From Varanus komodoensis (lineage: Eukaryota; Chordata; Lepidosauria; Squamata; Varanidae): a stretch of DNA of 64,000 bases. Location: contig NW_025336087.1 in the NCBI RefSeq assembly GCF_004798865.1, forward strand, positions 53,305,146 to 53,369,145, given 5' to 3'. Position 1 is the first letter of the stretch. Each line of letters opens with the position of its first letter. A program made the position numbers and the translations under genes. Positions 59,903-64,000 of this stretch are shown piece by piece. Below the pieces are notes generated by a model. That model was given only the letters and a program-made list of their open reading frames with translations, did not search any database and had not been told where the DNA came from.

Positions 59903-60909
59903 AAGCACCGCAGCTGGTTTGCACACTGCAATGAATGGGGCTGGTCCTACAGTGAAGCACCCGCCTCCGCCAGCTGATTTGGGGCGTTATGAGAGGACAG
60001 TAAATGGCGAGGTATTCCTCTGATCTTTCATATTTACTGCTCAGGATGAGGGGCGAGACTTCTGTGATTTCCTGTCTCGCACATCAAAATACCTTTCCTG
60101 CCCTTTGGCAGCCTGCCCCTTTGCGTGGTGCTGGTGGCCGGGTGGGGTGGCACGATGTCCTGAGCGGAGCCTGGCAGGATTCTCAGGGGACACAATTAAG
60201 CAGGTGTGAAGAGCAGGCCGTGCCGGGGGAATGCAGGTGCTGCCCGTTGGGCGAGGCTGGGCTTCTGCGGCTGGGCTTCTGCTTTGGGGCCAGCATCAAG
60301 CGCAGGCTTGGTTGGCACCTGCTGAGTGCCCACACTCCCGCAGGGGCCCACTGGGGAGAGCGCCCTGAGCTTGCTCCGCTTTTGCACCATTGCCGCCTGT
60401 CCCTTCTCCTGCCTCTTGCACTGTCCTAGCTGCTGGTGGTGGAACAGGGCGTCCCGTGGCCTTCTTGCTCCCTGGCAAGCAAGCAGAGGAAACGCTGAGC
60501 AAGAAGATGGGGGGATCAACAGGAGCTCATGATCATGATGGCGAGAAGGAGATTCAGGGAGGGACTCTCGCCGACAGGCCCTCCAAATCAGGGAGCTGAA
60601 ATGGCTCAGGCCTCCTGTGTCACAGGGCTGCCCTGCATGCAACTTGCTTGTGGGTTGTGGCAGCATCAGGTGCATCACAAACAGAGAAATACTTCAGAGT
60701 TTTGGCAGCCTGTTACACACGTTGGTTTATCTGACTCAGAATGGTCACCTCCTGCTGAAGAGAGCCGAATGAAGCATCCCGGCTCAGAGGCGGCACTCCA
60801 TTTACAGGGGATGATCATCATGGAGGACACTGTTACCCTCATGCCCACCCCGTGGCTTTCCTGGAAATCCACGGCCAGGTAGGACGAGCTGTGCAGCCTC
60901 CAATGCCTC
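59903..60909 (+). repeat. Right arm of 1,007-bp inverted duplication
   Basis: Inverted counterpart of 52545-53551, 6,351 bp away. The plus-strand 141-codon frame at 60004-60429 is intact in both arms. Within it I count nine base differences, seven of which change amino acids (six residues) and two silent, close to what is expected without protein-level selection. A 117-codon frame at 60529-60882 is open only in this arm. Confidence 0.93.
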
Positions 60910-61129
60910 ATGCAAGTTGAAGAAGAAACCCCGAAGCCCTCCAAAGAAAACCAAAATCTCACTGAGCATGTGAGCAGTGAGAACATGTATCATCCCATCA
61001 GTGTGGATGCAGTTTCTTCTTCCCACAGCATCAGATTCCTATGAAAAAGAGTCTCACAAGAAAAAGCAAACCAGAACCAGAGACTGAGAGAAAGAAGAGA
61101 TTGGTCTTTCCTTGCACACTCTAACAGAA
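60910..61129. other. Unassigned spacer
   Basis: Short unique stretch between the duplication arm and a CR1 fragment. Nothing recognised. Confidence 0.5.
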
Positions 61130-61770
61130 CGTCTGTATTTCATAGAACAAAAGAAGTACCATCCTGGGTTGGATCCATTTAGGTTTGTACTCTGTCCATC
61201 CAAAGGCCCAGCAGTTGACAGGAGGCAAAGCCACAAGCAGGATGCGAGTGCAACAGTGCCCTCCTGCCCATCTTCCCCTGCAACTGGCACACTACCTCTG
61301 ATGCTGGATGTCACCATGAGGACTAGCCACTTCTCCTCAGGGGTTTGCCTAATCTCTGATTAAAGCCTTCCAAATCAATAGCCATCACTGCAACTTGTGG
61401 AAGTCAATGCCATAGTTCCACTGTGTACCCTGTGAAGGAGTTCTTCCTTTGGTCGAATCTCCCACCCATCAGCAACATCAGATGACCCAATGTTCTCATA
61501 TTATGAGAGAGAGAGAGCAATATCTCCCTATCTCCTTTTTTCTACAGCATCTTCTTTGCACGCATCTGTCACGTCTCCTCTTCCCTTCTCTCTGGGAAAG
61601 AATCCCAGGTAGTCTAACCTTCCCTTATCATGGAGCTGCTTTGCTCTGCCCTTTCCCCAGCTCAGCAGCACAGCTTTAGGTATGGTGACCAGAACGGTGC
61701 ATCGTATTCCAAATGTCACTCCAATTTCTTTCAGCATGGAAAAAATGCCACCCATTTCATAGAAGTTATG
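61130..61770 (-). mobile_element. CR1-type LINE, 3' half
   Basis: On the plus strand it runs from the tail inwards: 'catagaacaaaagaagtacc', 'ccatccaaaggcccagcagt', 'aagccacaagcaggatgcga', 'gtgcaacagtgccctcctgc', 'aaagccttccaaatcaatag', 'gtgaaggagttcttcctttg', 'ctcatattatgagagaga', 'ggtatggtgaccagaacggt'. This is the reverse of a CR1 3' end common in lizards. It includes a (GA)n stretch at 61504-61516. No intact frame. Confidence 0.8.
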
Positions 61771-64000
61771 AGATTGTTCCGGCTTCCTTCCAAGTCTAAG
61801 CCAGCTGCCCAAGGCCTTTCTCTCAGCCTTACCAAGGCTCCAAGGAGGCACCGCTGCTGCCAGCTCTGGATTCCTCAAATGGATCTGCTCCTCATCTCAG
61901 GCATTGCCATTGCTACTCGGAATCAGCCTTTGACTTCACAACACCCTGATGTCGATCGCTGCTGTCCGTCACAGGCAGGGCTTTGCCACTGCGCAACCCA
62001 GAGAGCCTCAGGCTGTGGGGCAGCATAGAAATGCAGTGCCCTAAATCATAAATAAGAAGAATTGCAGAGTTGAGGTGTACGCAGAAGCTACTTTAGATCG
62101 GGTCTAAAGTAGGCCCATTGGGCCATCCAATTGAGGGTGGTCTACCTTGGATAAGTGGCACTTCTCCGTGAGCTGGTGCACTTGCTCTTTTCCAGCTGTG
62201 CTGCCTGAGTCCATGCTGCACAGAAATGCAAGGGATGATGGATTCACTCTTCTTAGACAAGCCAGCCTTTTGAAGGATTTTCATCCCAAGGGTCGCATTC
62301 CATTCTGAAGAAGCCAGCAGGAACTGCTTGGTAGGGCTGTGTGAGGCAGAGAGGAAAGGCTGCATAGCCCAAAATGCCAGCATCTTTTCACCTAAAACTT
62401 TTGGCATTTACTGCCAGTGTCTTGGGAGAGGTATTTCACCCTTTCAAAGCAGAGCAAAACTGCTCAACAGCTGGGAAACCATGAAATGATTGGAGGTCAG
62501 GGCAAAGAGACTGGGGGCGTTTGGAGAGGCTCAGAGGGCCAGATGTGGTCTCTGGGTCTGAGCTTTTACACCCCTGATTTTGGGTGCAATCCAGTGTGCA
62601 TTCAGAAAGCCAAGGCTTCTTCAGAAGTAATCAATTGCTTTGGCAGCTTCAAGGACTTGGGGCTTCTGTACACAAGACATTCACTGTGCTCTCATGATTC
62701 TTCACCTACAGACCTCTGAGAATGCTTTACCTTTCCTGTACTTTCCAAGCAGTTCCTTGGCTTTTTGAAAAATGAGGATAGCGAGCTATTAAAGGGTTAG
62801 CATGCTATAAACCACTACAAAAAGGTAATATATTTTTGCAAAACCACAGTACCACCTTCTGATGGCATACTGGAACATATAGAAGTGCAGAGTAAGAAGC
62901 ACCCGGTGGTGGGGTGGGGGGAGCACTCTATGAATGAGCCCGTATTAATTCTGCACAGAATCTGGAAGCAAACGCCTTGCTAAAGTGGCGGGTTCAAACA
63001 GGTCAAAAGCCTAATGCAGAAAAACCCATGGTGTTCGCAAGATATCCGACAGCATGAAAGCAAAAATGATTTATTCACAAATCATGTTGAACATAAACAA
63101 TTCGCCAACATTCTCAAATTGCTTAATACTTGAGATTTAAACATGCAAAGATGGGAGAAACCACAATAGACTGATTTGTCCAACAAAGCCCAGGATTTTA
63201 AATGTTAAGCTCTTAAACTGCGGCTCTGAATGCCCATGCATTCTACTGTGTTTGTGGTCCTGAATTTCCATTGCAACCTCTCAATGGGCTCTTGATCTTT
63301 AACAACTATCTGACTGGTAAATGCAAACATGGTTCCCTCCATGTGTTTATTAATTTGGCTGGTACAGCTGGATGTGGATTTGGTTTTGTTTCCCTTTTAA
63401 TTAAATGGAGCATTTCTGCTTCGCTTGCTCATAACATTTCTTCATATTTAAGATGGAAAGGCATAACATTTAAAAGGTTTGAATGGAAAGAAAGCAAAAG
63501 TAATAGATTTGTCCATCCCTACTTTGAAATCAGTGCACTTGCTTGGGCGGGGATCTAGCTGAGGCCCCAAGATGACCGTGCTGCTCTTGCCACCAAAACA
63601 CCGCATAATTGGAAATGCGTTGTGTCACACCCATCCCCATGTTACCATGAAGTCAATTATCTCTGCTGACATGTGTTGTCCTGCATATCTCCAAGCAGCA
63701 GGGGCTCAGGTTTGGGCAAGCTACACTCCTAATTTTCATATGTTTCCATGATTTTTGGTAGTTGGATCATTTTAAGAATTAATCATGCATGACTGAGGAA
63801 TGAGCTCAGAGGTAAAACTGACATCCACCTTGCTAAATTGAAATATTCATGAAATAAAAGGACCATACCTGTATAAATCACAGCAAGGCTATTGATTTCT
63901 TTTCTCCTTACATTTTCAGAATGGACTCATAAATCTGTGTGTATCGGACAGAAGCAACATAAATGAAGAGACTGATTTGTTTTCAGTTTCACGAGTTTCC
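61771..64000. other. Unassigned DNA to window end
   Basis: I see no gene or recognisable element. The open frames here are short and without domains. Confidence 0.5.

Noticed and set aside
1-64000. CRISPR arrays, operons, phage genes, integrons or other microbial systems
   Set aside because: No direct-repeat/spacer arrays, no long ordered open frames; all signs point to a vertebrate nuclear genome.

Overview
The window looks like nuclear DNA of a squamate reptile, most likely a lizard. I infer this from the mix of repeats: CR1 and L2-like LINEs, RTE/BovB 3' ends, tRNA-derived SINEs with a 'gaggataaaatgga' body, a DIRS-type element, a Ty3/Gypsy element, and short dispersed repeats built around 'acctgggagtaagcccc'. 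It is not bacterial: there are no long open frames, no operons and no ribosome-binding sites.

I could not find a single host exon, tRNA or rRNA gene that I would defend. The open frames are short (the longest is 185 codons), overlap in several frames and show no domain I recognise. The window reads as an intergenic or intronic 'gene desert' whose visible content is transposon fossils, simple repeats and a few CpG-rich unique patches that could be conserved regulatory DNA.

Layout. 1-475: 3' end of an L2-like LINE, cut by the window edge. 476-5969: mostly unique, with a 92-bp-period minisatellite near 3.9-4.1 kb. 5970-7030: 5'-truncated CR1 LINE. 7031-18679: mostly unique, with one SINE, small repeats and a GC-rich block at 10.4-10.9 kb. 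18680-18916: BovB 3' end. 19.5-20.1 kb: CpG-rich unique patch. 21.2-23.4 kb: decayed DIRS-like fossil. 24.5-29.3 kb: decayed Ty3/Gypsy element on the minus strand, with a BovB-type LINE fragment inserted in it and flanked by a perfect 14-bp target duplication. 29.3-39.6 kb: mostly unique, with a possible solo LTR near 34.2-34.7 kb and a CR1 fragment. 39.6-40.3 kb: SINE, a 100-N assembly gap with the same 47 bp on both sides, and a pyrimidine microsatellite. 40.5-43.2 kb: CpG-rich patch, CR1, L2-like LINE and other fragments. 43.2-52.5 kb: mostly unique. 52545-53551 and 59903-60909: a 1,007-bp segment present twice in inverted orientation, about 97% identical by eye, arms 6.35 kb apart. 61.1-61.8 kb: another CR1 3' end. 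The rest is unassigned.

The most notable structure is the young inverted duplication, whose core also occurs as an older fragment beside one arm. Its 141-codon open frame is intact in both arms, but the differences fall mainly at amino-acid-changing sites, so I do not read it as a maintained protein. I see no evidence of a new enzymatic or defence system here.
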